From Microcoleus asticus IPMA8 (GTDB lineage Bacteria > Cyanobacteriota > Cyanobacteriia > Cyanobacteriales > Microcoleaceae), in assembly GCF_013179805.1 (NCBI RefSeq), contig NZ_SRRZ01000015.1:18349-82348 (forward strand): a DNA stretch of 64,000 bases, read 5' to 3'. Below, in pieces: positions 1 to 8,674 of the stretch. Within the stretch, counting starts at the first letter, position 1, and each line of letters starts with the position of its first letter. Made by a program: the position numbers and the translations under genes. A model generated the notes under the pieces. That model worked only from the letters and a program-made list of their open reading frames with translations, searched no databases and was not told the origin of the DNA.

Positions 1-3000
1 GGTTATAAAAACCTCGTCAAACTAACCACGATTTCCCATTTAAAGGGAATGCCTGAAAGAGGTATTTTTGCTCGACCTTGCATCAACAAGGAACTGCTAA
101 AACAATACTCCGAAGGTTTAATTGTCACCAGTGCTTGTTTGGGCGGGGAAGTTCCCCAAATGATTCTGCAAAACAAGCTAGATGCTGCCCGTGAAGTAGC
201 CACATGGTATAAAGAAGTATTTGGGGAAGATTATTATATAGAAATTCAAGACCACGGTTCCCCGGAAGACCGGATTGTTAATGTTGAAATCGTCAAAATT
301 GCCCGCGAACTCAACATTAAAATAATTGCCACCAATGATTCTCACTATATTTCCTGCAACGACGTAGAAGCACACGATGCTTTGCTGTGCATTAACACCA
401 ACAAACTGATTGAAGAAGACAAGCGGATGCGCTACAGCGGCACTGAATATCTTAAGTCTGCTATGGAGATGGCGCAACTGTTTCGAGACCATTTGGATGA
501 TGAAACAATCAAAGAGGCGATCGAAACCACTTTAGAGGTCGCAAATAAAGTATCGAGATACGAGCTCACAGGAGAAGCTCGGATTCCCACAATTCCAATT
601 CCCCCAGAACATACAGCCGATACTTATGTAGAAGAAATATCCTGGCTGGGACTCTTAGAACGCCTCAAAGCCCGCACCAGAAATGAAATCCCCCCAGTCT
701 ACAAACAAAGGCTAGAATACGAACTGAAAATGCTTCAGCAGATGGGATTTTCGGAATACTTTTTAGTAGTTTGGGACTACATAAAATATGCGAGAGACAA
801 CGATATTCCAGTAGGACCAGGACGCGGTTCTGCCGCAGGTTCTCTAGTTGCCTACGTCCTCAAAATCACCAATATAGACCCCGTACACCACGGATTACTA
901 TTCGAGCGATTTCTCAATCCCGAACGCAAATCTATGCCAGATATTGATAGCGATTTCTGCATAGAAAGGCGGGACGACATGATTAAATACGTTACGGAAA
1001 AATATGGTAGCGAGCGCGTCGCGCAAATTATTACTTTCAACAGAATGACATCAAAAGCTGTCTTGAAAGATGTTGCCAGGGTGTTAGGTATTCCCTACAA
1101 AAAAGCCGACGAAATGGCAAAATTAATCCCCGTGTCCCGCGGAAAACCGGAAAAACTTAAAGTGATGATTTCCGATGAAACACCTGCACAGGAATTTAAA
1201 GACAACTATGAAAATACAATTTGCATAAATGCAGAAACTGGTACCGAAGTCCCCGTTCGTCAGTGGATTGACATGGCAATTCGCATTGAAGGAACTAACA
1301 AAACCTATGGTGTTCACGCGGCAGGTGTGGTAATTTCTTCAGAGCCGTTGGATGAACTTGTACCGCTGCAAAAGAATAATGAGGGGGCTGTGATTACCCA
1401 ATATTTCATGGAAGATTTGGAATTTTTGGGGCTGCTGAAAATGGACTTTTTGGGATTGAAAAATTTAACAACGCTCCAGAAAACTGTTGATTATATTAAG
1501 CAAACCCAAAATCTAATTGTCGATCCAGAAATGCTACCTTCTGATATTGAGCGCAGAGCTCAAGAGACTTTTGGCAGAATCAAAAAGTTACCTGATGATG
1601 TAGATAAAACCTATAGACTTTTAGAAAGAGGAGATTTAGAAGGTATTTTTCAGTTAGAATCCTCGGGAATGCTGGATGTAGTGAAAAAACTCAAACCTTC
1701 CTGTCTGGATGATATTTCTTCTATTTTGGCACTTTACCGACCCGGCCCGCTGGATGCAGGTTTGATTCCTCAGTTTATTGACTGCAAGCACGGTAAAACA
1801 GTTGAGTACGATCATCCGTTATTAGAGCCTATTTTAAAAGAGACTTACGGAACACTTTGCTTTCAAGAGCAAATTATGCGGATGGCTCAAGAGTTGGCGG
1901 GCTATTCTTTGGGACAAGCTGACTTGCTGCGGCGCGCAATGGGCAAGAAGAAAGCTGATGAAATGCAGAAGCAAAAAGAAACGTTTATCGATGGGGCAAC
2001 TAAGAATGGAGTTAGCCAAAGAATTGCTGATAAACTGTTCGCGCAGATGCTGCAATTCGCTGAATACTGTTTTAATAAATCCCATTCAATGGCCTATGCG
2101 TACATCACGTATCAAACTGCCTATTTAAAGGCGAATTATCCTCTAGAATACATGGCTGCACTGCTGACTGCTAACAGGGGCGATCAGGATAAAGTACAGA
2201 AATATATTGCCAATTGTCTCAAGCTGGGTATTGAGGTTGAGCCGCCAGATGTTAATAGCTCTGAACTTACTTTTACACCGATGCCGAAACAGATGACTGG
2301 CTCTGCAAAAGATAAAATTTTGTTTGGAATTTCTGCTGTCAAAAATGTGGGAGAAGCGGCAATTGAAAATATTTTGGCGGCGCGGCAGGAAGGGGGTAAG
2401 TTTAAATCGCTGCCGGATTTGTGCGATCGCGTAAATCTCCATTCTGTCAACCGCCGCGCTCTAGAAGCTTTAATTCAATGCGGAGCTTTTGACAAAATTG
2501 ACGACAACCGTCATCAATTAGTAAACGACCTCGAAGGGGTAATGAAATGGGCGCAGGACCGCAAAAGAGATCGAGAAAGCGGGCAAGGTAATCTCTTTGA
2601 CTTGTTAGGTACGAATAGCTTTGGCAAGTCGGTCAATACCTATGAGTCTGCGCCAAAATCTAAATTGGTTAAAGATTTTGACAAACAGGAGAAATTGCGC
2701 TTAGAAAAAGAATTGCTCGGTTTTTATGTATCAGAACATCCCCTAAAGTTTCTGATTCAAGTAAACCAAGACCCCGATGTTGTGACTCTCGAACAGTTAG
2801 CAGATAAAAAGGGGAAAGTAGCGGTTATTGTCATGCTCAGCGCTATTAAACTTGTAGTAACAAAAAAAGGCGAGGCGATGGCTATTTTGCAATTAGAAGA
2901 TTTGACACATCAAATAAAAGCTGTTGTGTTCCCCAAGGCTTACGAACAAGTGAAACCTTACATTGTAGAGAATGCGATCTTACAGATTAGTGGAAAAATT

Positions 3001-3558
3001 GAGAAAGATGGCGAGGAAATTCAGATAATTGTAGACACTGCAAAGCCGGTTGAAACAGTACAGGTTACAGAGGAAATCGAGAGGGCGGAACCGGAAATAA
3101 ACAACCCTTGGCCGGCGGAACCAGTCAACGTTGTACGATCGACAAAACCTGTCGAAGTTTTAGAAATGGTGATTGTCAAGCTGACACCGCAGCAAGTACA
3201 AGACGGGAAAAAACTCAATTCCCTCAAAGCTATTTTGCAAGAACTTTCCAATCGTGGAGAAGGTGCTAGCGTTTCTTTGGGGGGAATTGTTGTCGGTGAA
3301 TATTCCTGTCAACCCCTTCGGATTAGCCCTCAATTGTGGGTGCAAGATGGCGAGGGAACTGTTAGCCGTCTTAAGTCGGCTGGATTTGATGCTTGGGTTT
3401 TTCCTCTAGACAATCGCGGGGATGCTGCGGTGTTTCGAGAAATGCGATCGCAACTTAATGTACACTCTTGGGCCAGTCGTTTACTTGACATTGACGCCGA
3501 TCGCCTTCACAAGTATCTCAATTATCTCGCCCAATTAAACAGACGCCCGCCAAACTAA
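1..3558 (+). CDS. dnaE: DNA polymerase III subunit alpha, 5'-truncated by window edge
   Basis: This is the replicative DNA polymerase catalytic subunit. The frame is open from base 1, so the gene begins before the window. The in-frame ATG at 49 is internal, because the upstream codons (LTTISHLKG) already match the family. Visible parts are the end of the PHP domain, the polymerase core with the metal-binding PDIDSD motif near 937-954 and the KMDFLGL aspartate near 1444, and a C-terminal OB-fold around 2800-3050. In many cyanobacteria dnaE is split in two and joined by a trans-splicing intein at the AEY/CFN junction. Here AEYCFNKSH is read straight through at 2059-2085, so the gene is unsplit and intein-free. 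Its 3' end overlaps the convergent kinase gene by 24 bp. Confidence 0.97.
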   Translation, partial: GYKNLVKLTTISHLKGMPERGIFARPCINKELLKQYSEGLIVTSACLGGEVPQMILQNKLDAAREVATWYKEVFGEDYYIEIQDHGSPEDRIVNVEIVKIARELNIKIIATNDSHYISCNDVEAHDALLCINTNKLIEEDKRMRYSGTEYLKSAMEMAQLFRDHLDDETIKEAIETTLEVANKVSRYELTGEARIPTIPIPPEHTADTYVEEISWLGLLERLKARTRNEIPPVYKQRLEYELKMLQQMGFSEYFLVVWDYIKYARDNDIPVGPGRGSAAGSLVAYVLKITNIDPVHHGLLFERFLNPERKSMPDIDSDFCIERRDDMIKYVTEKYGSERVAQIITFNRMTSKAVLKDVARVLGIPYKKADEMAKLIPVSRGKPEKLKVMISDETPAQEFKDNYENTICINAETGTEVPVRQWIDMAIRIEGTNKTYGVHAAGVVISSEPLDELVPLQKNNEGAVITQYFMEDLEFLGLLKMDFLGLKNLTTLQKTVDYIKQTQNLIVDPEMLPSDIERRAQETFGRIKKLPDDVDKTYRLLERGDLEGIFQLESSGMLDVVKKLKPSCLDDISSILALYRPGPLDAGLIPQFIDCKHGKTVEYDHPLLEPILKETYGTLCFQEQIMRMAQELAGYSLGQADLLRRAMGKKKADEMQKQKETFIDGATKNGVSQRIADKLFAQMLQFAEYCFNKSHSMAYAYITYQTAYLKANYPLEYMAALLTANRGDQDKVQKYIANCLKLGIEVEPPDVNSSELTFTPMPKQMTGSAKDKILFGISAVKNVGEAAIENILAARQEGGKFKSLPDLCDRVNLHSVNRRALEALIQCGAFDKIDDNRHQLVNDLEGVMKWAQDRKRDRESGQGNLFDLLGTNSFGKSVNTYESAPKSKLVKDFDKQEKLRLEKELLGFYVSEHPLKFLIQVNQDPDVVTLEQLADKKGKVAVIVMLSAIKLVVTKKGEAMAILQLEDLTHQIKAVVFPKAYEQVKPYIVENAILQISGKIEKDGEEIQIIVDTAKPVETVQVTEEIERAEPEINNPWPAEPVNVVRSTKPVEVLEMVIVKLTPQQVQDGKKLNSLKAILQELSNRGEGASVSLGGIVVGEYSCQPLRISPQLWVQDGEGTVSRLKSAGFDAWVFPLDNRGDAAVFREMRSQLNVHSWASRLLDIDADRLHKYLNYLAQLNRRPPN

Positions 3559-5619
3559 CACTTCGCCGCCATCGCCACCGGTGACTAAAGTTTGACCGTC
3601 AGGACTAAAAGCCACCGGATTGCACCCAGCAAGACTGCACAAACATTCTCCTGTTTGCAGGTTCCAGAGTTTCACCGTACCGTCTCGACTGCCGCTAGCC
3701 ATCGTTTCGCGATCTGGACTAATCGCCACCGAAATCACCGCATCAGAATGCCCGTTCAAAGTATTAATCAATTCCCCTGTATCGGCATTCCACAATTTAA
3801 TAGTAGCGTCGGCACTTCCACTGACAATCGTCTTTCCATCTTGACTAAATGCGATCGCATAAACCCAATCTGAATGACCGACAAAAGTCCGTACACTCTC
3901 CCCAATACCTACAAGCCACATCTTGATAGTTTTGTCAGCACTGCCGCTGGCAAGCATCATACTTTGAGGGCGAAAACTAACAGATAAAACCTTGTCAGAA
4001 TGTCCCGACAGTTTTTGAACCAATGCTCCGTTGCGCTGGTTCCACAATTTAATACTCTGGTCGCCGCTAGCACTCGCAATCGCTCCCGAGTCGCAACTAA
4101 AAGCCACCGAGTACACGGAGCCGTAGCGGTGACTGTACGGCGAACCAAAATCGCTGTAAAATTCGCGAATCATCGCCTTTTTATCCAGCTTCCACTCAAT
4201 GACTTTCCTGTCAAAACTGCCGCTAACCATCATTCTCCCATCTGGGCTGATTGCCACAGCATCAACCCTGGCGGAATGGCCGAAAAAAGTATGGATGAAT
4301 TCACCTGTTGGCAGGTTCCACAGCTTAATTGTTTTATCGTCGCTGGCGCTCGCGAGAATATTGCCTTGAGGATTAATAACAACAGCATTAACCGAGTCTG
4401 AATGACCGTGGAGAATGCGCGCGCACCGCCAGTTATTAGACAATAATTGCGGATTGCTAGCGGATGGCGCAACATGAACATTTTGGGCCGGCGCGGCCGA
4501 TACGGCGGTTGCTGTATTTGGCTGCGAGTTAGTTAATGGCGAATTTATAGCTATTTTGGTTCGATAATTATAAGAAATTTGAGAACGGGGATATTGCCCA
4601 AATTTTACCAAGTCTTGCAGCACTTCACCAGCGGACTGATATCGATCTTTTACCGAATCTTTGAGCAATTTATTCAAAATAGTTGCTAATTTTTGGCTGA
4701 CTTTTATGCCTTTTTGCGCCAAGTGCGATCGCCAAATCCATTTGCATTCCAAAGCATCGAACAAATCATTCAGTACCGCCCCAGTTAGCAGGTGAATGCA
4801 GGTAACGCCCAAACTGTAAAGGTCGCTCGCCGGATACGCTTTGCCGCTGCGAATTTGTTCGATCGGCGCATAGCCAGCAGTTCCAGTTATCGTCCCTGTT
4901 TTCGCCTCAGAAATGCCGGTAATGTGCTTAGCAACTCCAAAATCTACTAGCACAAACTGACCCCCCCTCGCCTTCCCCTGTACAGCAGGGGATTCAGCAA
5001 CAATTATCCCTTCTATACCAGCAGAAGATTGAGGTAAAGTTGCCCCTCCTTTTTCTTTACCAGGAGTCGAGCTGCCATATCCCGCCGCCCACAAGGTTTG
5101 GGGAGTTCTCCGCACAATATTTTCCGGCTTAATATCGCGATGAATCACCTGCTGCTCGTGAACAAATTGCAAAACAGGCAACAAATTGATCAACAATTCC
5201 CAAATCTGTTCCTCGCTAAAAGCACCCCGCTGCTGCAACTCCTGAAACAAATTATTCCCCTCGATTAACTCTTCCACAAGATACAGACGTTTGGCTTGTT
5301 CAAAAGAAGCCAGCAAACTTGGAATCTGCGGGTGTTCTCCGAGTTCGTGCAGCCGATGAGCTTCTTGTTTGAACAGTGCAGTTGCCTTTTCTAATTCTTC
5401 CTTCTCTTGAACGTGGGGGAAAAATTGTTTGATGGCGCAGCGAGTTTTCAACCTATCTTCATCGACAGCTAAAAAAGTTCTGCCAAATGTTCCTTCACCG
5501 ATAGGTTGAATGGCGCGGTAACGCTCTTTCAGTAGCAATTTAGAGCCGCACGCCAGACAAAAATTGCTTGAGTCAGCATTCTGCGGCTTTTGGCAATGGG
5601 GATTGAGGCAATAGCTCAT
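3535..5619 (-). CDS. Serine/threonine protein kinase with C-terminal WD40 propeller
   Basis: This is a 694-aa eukaryotic-type Ser/Thr kinase. I start it at MSYCLNPHCQ, the usual start of this cyanobacterial family, not at the ORF's first codon 63 bp upstream. An N-terminal zinc ribbon (CLNPHC...CLACG) is followed by the glycine loop GEGTFG, HRDIKPEN, and VDFG in place of DFG. Seven WD40 blades (GHSD...KLWN pattern) fill the C-terminal 40%. Between HRDIKPEN and VDFG lies an extra stretch of about 45 residues rich in G, S, P and K (about 4961-5095). Related kinases have only about 10 residues there. It looks like an in-frame repeat insertion and may disturb the catalytic or activation loop. The substrate is unknown. 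The 3' end overlaps dnaE on the opposite strand. Confidence 0.93.
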   Translation of the reverse strand: MSYCLNPHCQKPQNADSSNFCLACGSKLLLKERYRAIQPIGEGTFGRTFLAVDEDRLKTRCAIKQFFPHVQEKEELEKATALFKQEAHRLHELGEHPQIPSLLASFEQAKRLYLVEELIEGNNLFQELQQRGAFSEEQIWELLINLLPVLQFVHEQQVIHRDIKPENIVRRTPQTLWAAGYGSSTPGKEKGGATLPQSSAGIEGIIVAESPAVQGKARGGQFVLVDFGVAKHITGISEAKTGTITGTAGYAPIEQIRSGKAYPASDLYSLGVTCIHLLTGAVLNDLFDALECKWIWRSHLAQKGIKVSQKLATILNKLLKDSVKDRYQSAGEVLQDLVKFGQYPRSQISYNYRTKIAINSPLTNSQPNTATAVSAAPAQNVHVAPSASNPQLLSNNWRCARILHGHSDSVNAVVINPQGNILASASDDKTIKLWNLPTGEFIHTFFGHSARVDAVAISPDGRMMVSGSFDRKVIEWKLDKKAMIREFYSDFGSPYSHRYGSVYSVAFSCDSGAIASASGDQSIKLWNQRNGALVQKLSGHSDKVLSVSFRPQSMMLASGSADKTIKMWLVGIGESVRTFVGHSDWVYAIAFSQDGKTIVSGSADATIKLWNADTGELINTLNGHSDAVISVAISPDRETMASGSRDGTVKLWNLQTGECLCSLAGCNPVAFSPDGQTLVTGGDGGEVLVWRASV

Positions 5620-5944
5620 CTTTTTTCCGGCCTGGAGATTCCCACCACAGCTAAACTTAGCAACATGGTAGTCTGTTTCCACTCACGCCCAGAGCACCAT
5701 TCTCGATAATAACTGAGAAACTGGCTTTCTCAACCCAAAATCTCGGCTCTCAGGTTGAGCCTGTGGCAAGAAACCAAGGTGATGACACTAGAAGTGCTTG
5801 ATGTGAGTTTCCATATATTCTAATGCTTTCCTAAAATTTTGCAGGTTGGCGGAGCACCAACTGGTATGTCAACAGTTAACTGTTAACTGCGGCTATTCGG
5901 GAGCATTTCTGCGGAGAGTAAATACAAAACTGAGATGATCCCGG
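5620..5944. other. Intergenic region between kinase and DUF3593 genes
   Basis: No gene is seen here. The region holds the kinase promoter side and the 3' flank of the DUF3593 gene. A short palindromic run made of overlapping CAGTTAACTG units lies near 5869-5889. No clear terminator with a T-run was found. Confidence 0.5.
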
Positions 5945-6283
5945 CTATTCTCCCCCATCTAGAAGACACTCTTGCTCCCCGCCGCCATTCTGTGAGGATG
6001 CTTTGGCTTTAATCACCGCTTCCCTAAAGCCTAAAACTACTAAAATATTGGCAATTGTTAAGAATAATTCCGCAGAACCGTGCAGCCAATCGACATTTGC
6101 TAGCGACTCGTTGTAGGCAACTTTTGCGTAAATTGCGGCGGGAATAGTCACAGCCACAAAAACGAGAGTGCCGTAAAATCCCATCAGAGCTAAACGGGGT
6201 GTTTTTCCCGAGCGAGTCAAAAACCAGAGAAATCCCAAGTAGGGAAATAGAGACAGAACAAATAAAGTTTCTTTGGAAATCAT
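5945..6283 (-). CDS. DUF3593 family membrane protein
   Basis: This is a 112-aa protein of unknown function. It matches the cyanobacterial DUF3593 pattern: the start MISKETLFVLSLFPYLGFLW, then TRSGKTPRLALMGFY, VTIPAAIYAK, ANVDWLHG and FLTIANILVVLGF. Three hydrophobic segments (about residues 7-24, 33-55 and 70-86) predict an integral, probably thylakoid or plasma, membrane protein. The last 20 residues are polar and Gly/Glu-rich and vary in the family. It is transcribed alone, about 300 bp downstream of the permuted GHKL gene on the same strand. The family is found in oxygenic phototrophs, but no biochemical role is known to me. Confidence 0.88.
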   Translation of the reverse strand: MISKETLFVLSLFPYLGFLWFLTRSGKTPRLALMGFYGTLVFVAVTIPAAIYAKVAYNESLANVDWLHGSAELFLTIANILVVLGFREAVIKAKASSQNGGGEQECLLDGGE

Positions 6284-6580
6284 TAGTAATTGGTGAGCAA
6301 CCAGATACTATGATAAATTAAAAAATCCCAAATTAGTGTGAATAATTTTGAACTTTTAATTTTGAGTTTTTAATGTTTAATTCGACAGAGGCACCGGTTG
6401 CTCTCGAACCGCTAGAGAATCACCCAAGCTCATAGCTTTTAAGCAAAGCCGCAGCAGGTCGGAAGTATTCAAAACCCCTCACGCACATGAAGACAAAACC
6501 CGGCACTCGTCCCCTAACACGGTTTTTAGCATAACACATTTTCAACCGTGGCAGTCTGTTAATTGTCTCTCACCCCAAAG
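6284..6580. other. Intergenic region, no gene recognised
   Basis: This is 297 bp of AT-rich sequence between the DUF3593 gene and the GHKL gene. I looked for a small RNA or tRNA and found no cloverleaf or clear terminator. An imperfect inverted pair around 6392-6414 (CACCGGTTGC and CGAACCGCT) is the only visible structure. Confidence 0.4.
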
Positions 6581-7231
6581 CTATCGAGCAATTATAAACT
6601 GAGACAGTTCCCAAGTTTTCGGTCTGCTAGGCATTAAGCAAGGATGGTTCAAAACCTCTAAATCCAAGCAGCGTTTTCTATCTGCTGCGATAGTTTCCTT
6701 CAGCTTAGCATCAAAATCAAAATACGGACCGCAATCTAAAATTTTGAGTTCCAACCGTCCCTTAAACACCATAATTTCCAGTTTAACAGGAGTTTCAACT
6801 GGCAGATTTTTGTGAGCGTGGCGAACTGCATTAGTGAAACCTTCAGCCAAAGCTAACTGAAACTTCCACCAAACCTCATTAGGTATCGATAAATCTTTCA
6901 ACTGCTCAAACCACTCCAAAACTATAGTTAAAGCATTCACATCTGTGTTGACTTGCAGGCTAATGTGTTGAACACAACTTTCATGCAGTTCTTGTTCCTG
7001 CTGTATTTCATTCTGCCAATCCCAGGTATTTAAGCAATTCATTAACTCATCTAAAATGCTAGCATTTTTTATATTTTGCGATCGATTGCGACCTTCTACT
7101 TCGTAACTTTTGCTCAGGGACAAACAATTTCGACCGTCGAGAGTCCGTGTGTAACTTAGCTCGTCTGCAACCTGCCACATGAGTTTGATCCCCCTGCCGC
7201 CCTCTGCAAGTTGATCTATGCTGTTCGACAT
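6581..7231 (-). CDS. GHKL (RsbW-like) ATPase/anti-sigma kinase with apparently circularly permuted domain order
   Basis: This 216-aa protein carries the sequence blocks of cyanobacterial RsbW-like anti-sigma kinases in swapped order. Residues 5-43 (SIDQLAEGGRGIKLM ... SLSKSY) match what is normally the C-terminal third: the G2 box, last helix and last strands. A linker of about 45 residues follows. Residues 89-177 match what is normally the N-terminal two thirds: the helix with N-box AEGFTNAVRHAH (129-140) and DCGP (167-170). Residues 178-216 are not recognised. The start is supported by GAGGAAAATAG directly before the ATG. Such ATPases phosphorylate STAS-domain antagonists or bind sigma factors; a STAS protein is encoded at 18.7-19.0 kb but not adjacent. 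Catalytic competence is uncertain. Confidence 0.8.
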   Translation of the reverse strand: MSNSIDQLAEGGRGIKLMWQVADELSYTRTLDGRNCLSLSKSYEVEGRNRSQNIKNASILDELMNCLNTWDWQNEIQQEQELHESCVQHISLQVNTDVNALTIVLEWFEQLKDLSIPNEVWWKFQLALAEGFTNAVRHAHKNLPVETPVKLEIMVFKGRLELKILDCGPYFDFDAKLKETIAADRKRCLDLEVLNHPCLMPSRPKTWELSQFIIAR

Positions 7232-7677
7232 CTATTTTCCTCGTCTGAAAGTGTTAGCTGTACCCAATTTTATCACCCGCCGAGACACGCGGTATTTTTT
7301 TGATACTTCTTGGCTCGGTATTATTTCGGGGGTCACACCAGAATGCTATCTTTTTTACAAAAGGCAACGCATCAGCAATATGTCTTAAAAGTCTAAGCCA
7401 ATTGGCTTATTTACCGATCGCCTGTACGGAGAACGATCGCCCTACGCAGCACAATCCAACTGCATCGAGTACAAATATTTATCCGCTGTCGGAGTCAGCC
7501 ACTTGCTGCAGCCGTCGCAAGCTCCAGAATCCCTGGCATTCAGCGCCGGCTTCCTGCCGTGGGAAGCTGCAAGGGAGCCTGGAAGTGCGCGATCTCATCC
7601 CCAAGGCGTAGGTAATATCCGTAAGCGCGAGCGCGATCGAACCTTATACCGTCGAGCCGCGTCAATCCACTAAATTA

Positions 7678-7775
7678 GGACTTGCGCAAAAAACCCGGTT
7701 TCTGCTAAGAATATTGGGTTTGACAGCGAGGAATTAACGAGGAAACTGAGTTTTTAGTGCCCCGCGTGTAAGTCC
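7678..7775. repeat. Short MITE-like repeat with GGACTT ends and AAACCCGGTTTCT core
   Basis: This lies in the 591-bp gene-free stretch 7232-7822. It is bounded by inverted ends, GGACTTGCGC on the left and the reverse complement of GGACTTACACGC on the right. The left part contains AAACCCGGTTTCT, a motif found again at 33.2, 36.5 and 46.7 kb. The rest of 7232-7822 holds only an unsupported ORF at 7300-7611 and promoter sequence for the pentapeptide gene. Confidence 0.55.
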
Positions 7776-7822
7776 AGCAGACAAATCGGTGATGAAAGGC
7801 AGTTACAGGACTTACCCAGACT

Positions 7823-8566
7823 ATGACCAAAATCAACCTAAAAATTCTCGCTGCAGCAATACTGCTACTCCCATTTTGCGCAGCAATTCCCTTACAAGCT
7901 CAAAATCTGTCTCTACTTAAGCGGCTGCTAGAAACAAGAGGATGTCCCGGATGCGACTTATTTGGTGCTTCCTTGAGCCGTGCAGATTTGTTTGGCGCTT
8001 CCTTGAGCCGCGCCACTCTCAGCAGGGCCGACTTAGTTGATGCCGACTTGACTGCGGCTGACTTAATGGAAGCTAATTTAAATAACGCCAACATGAGAAA
8101 CGCCTTTTTGACCGACGCCGACCTCAGCAAAGCCGACATGAGCAGGGCAGACATCAGGGGAGCCAACTTAGAAAATGCCAACCTCAGCGAGAGTTTTCTT
8201 CTAGACGCATCCCTCCAGTTGGCTAACTTAAAATGCAGTAATTTGAGCGCCGCCAAACTAAGTCGAACCGATCTGAGAAATGCCGATTTAAGCGGTGCAA
8301 ATCTCACCGGTGCAGACCTCAAAGAAGCCGATTTAAGCGGTGCAAATCTCAGCGGTGCAGACCTGAGATCTGCCGACTTGAGGGATGCGAGATTGAACAA
8401 AGCTAATCTCACAGATGCCAATCTTTGTGGTGCCCGGATGCCAAACCAAAAAATATCTCGGCGAGGCTGCGAAGTTAAGAAAGAACAAGCGATAAGCACG
8501 AACAATTACTGTAATTACTGCTATGCCTTGAATGACTGGTGGCTTAATGTATTAAGGTTTTACTAA
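7823..8566 (+). CDS. Secreted pentapeptide-repeat protein
   Basis: This is a 247-aa protein. Residues 1-27 look like a Sec signal peptide (hydrophobic run AAAILLLPFCAAIPLQA), placing the mature protein in the periplasm, thylakoid lumen or outside. Residues 46-215 are almost continuous A(D/N)LxxA pentapeptides, about 33 in a row, which fold as a right-handed quadrilateral beta helix. Near-identical repeats such as DLSGANL and LFGASLSRA show recent internal duplication. Two cysteines (CPGC, near residue 41) precede the helix, and the tail has a short Tyr/Cys-rich end (NYCNYCYA). The function is not predictable. The gene stands alone. Confidence 0.9.
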   Translation: MTKINLKILAAAILLLPFCAAIPLQAQNLSLLKRLLETRGCPGCDLFGASLSRADLFGASLSRATLSRADLVDADLTAADLMEANLNNANMRNAFLTDADLSKADMSRADIRGANLENANLSESFLLDASLQLANLKCSNLSAAKLSRTDLRNADLSGANLTGADLKEADLSGANLSGADLRSADLRDARLNKANLTDANLCGARMPNQKISRRGCEVKKEQAISTNNYCNYCYALNDWWLNVLRFY

Positions 8567-8674
8567 GCAGTATCATCGCGATAACTGCTCTGTTTCAGAT
8601 ATGTACTGTTAGAAAGAAGTGCGAGCAGGCGGTACAGATATTCAACTGAACCTGTTACCGCCAACAGCTTTTAT

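Noticed and set aside
7300..7611. 103-codon ORF upstream of the pentapeptide gene
   Set aside because: There is no recognisable family and no Shine-Dalgarno sequence, its composition is odd, and it overlaps likely promoter and repeat DNA.
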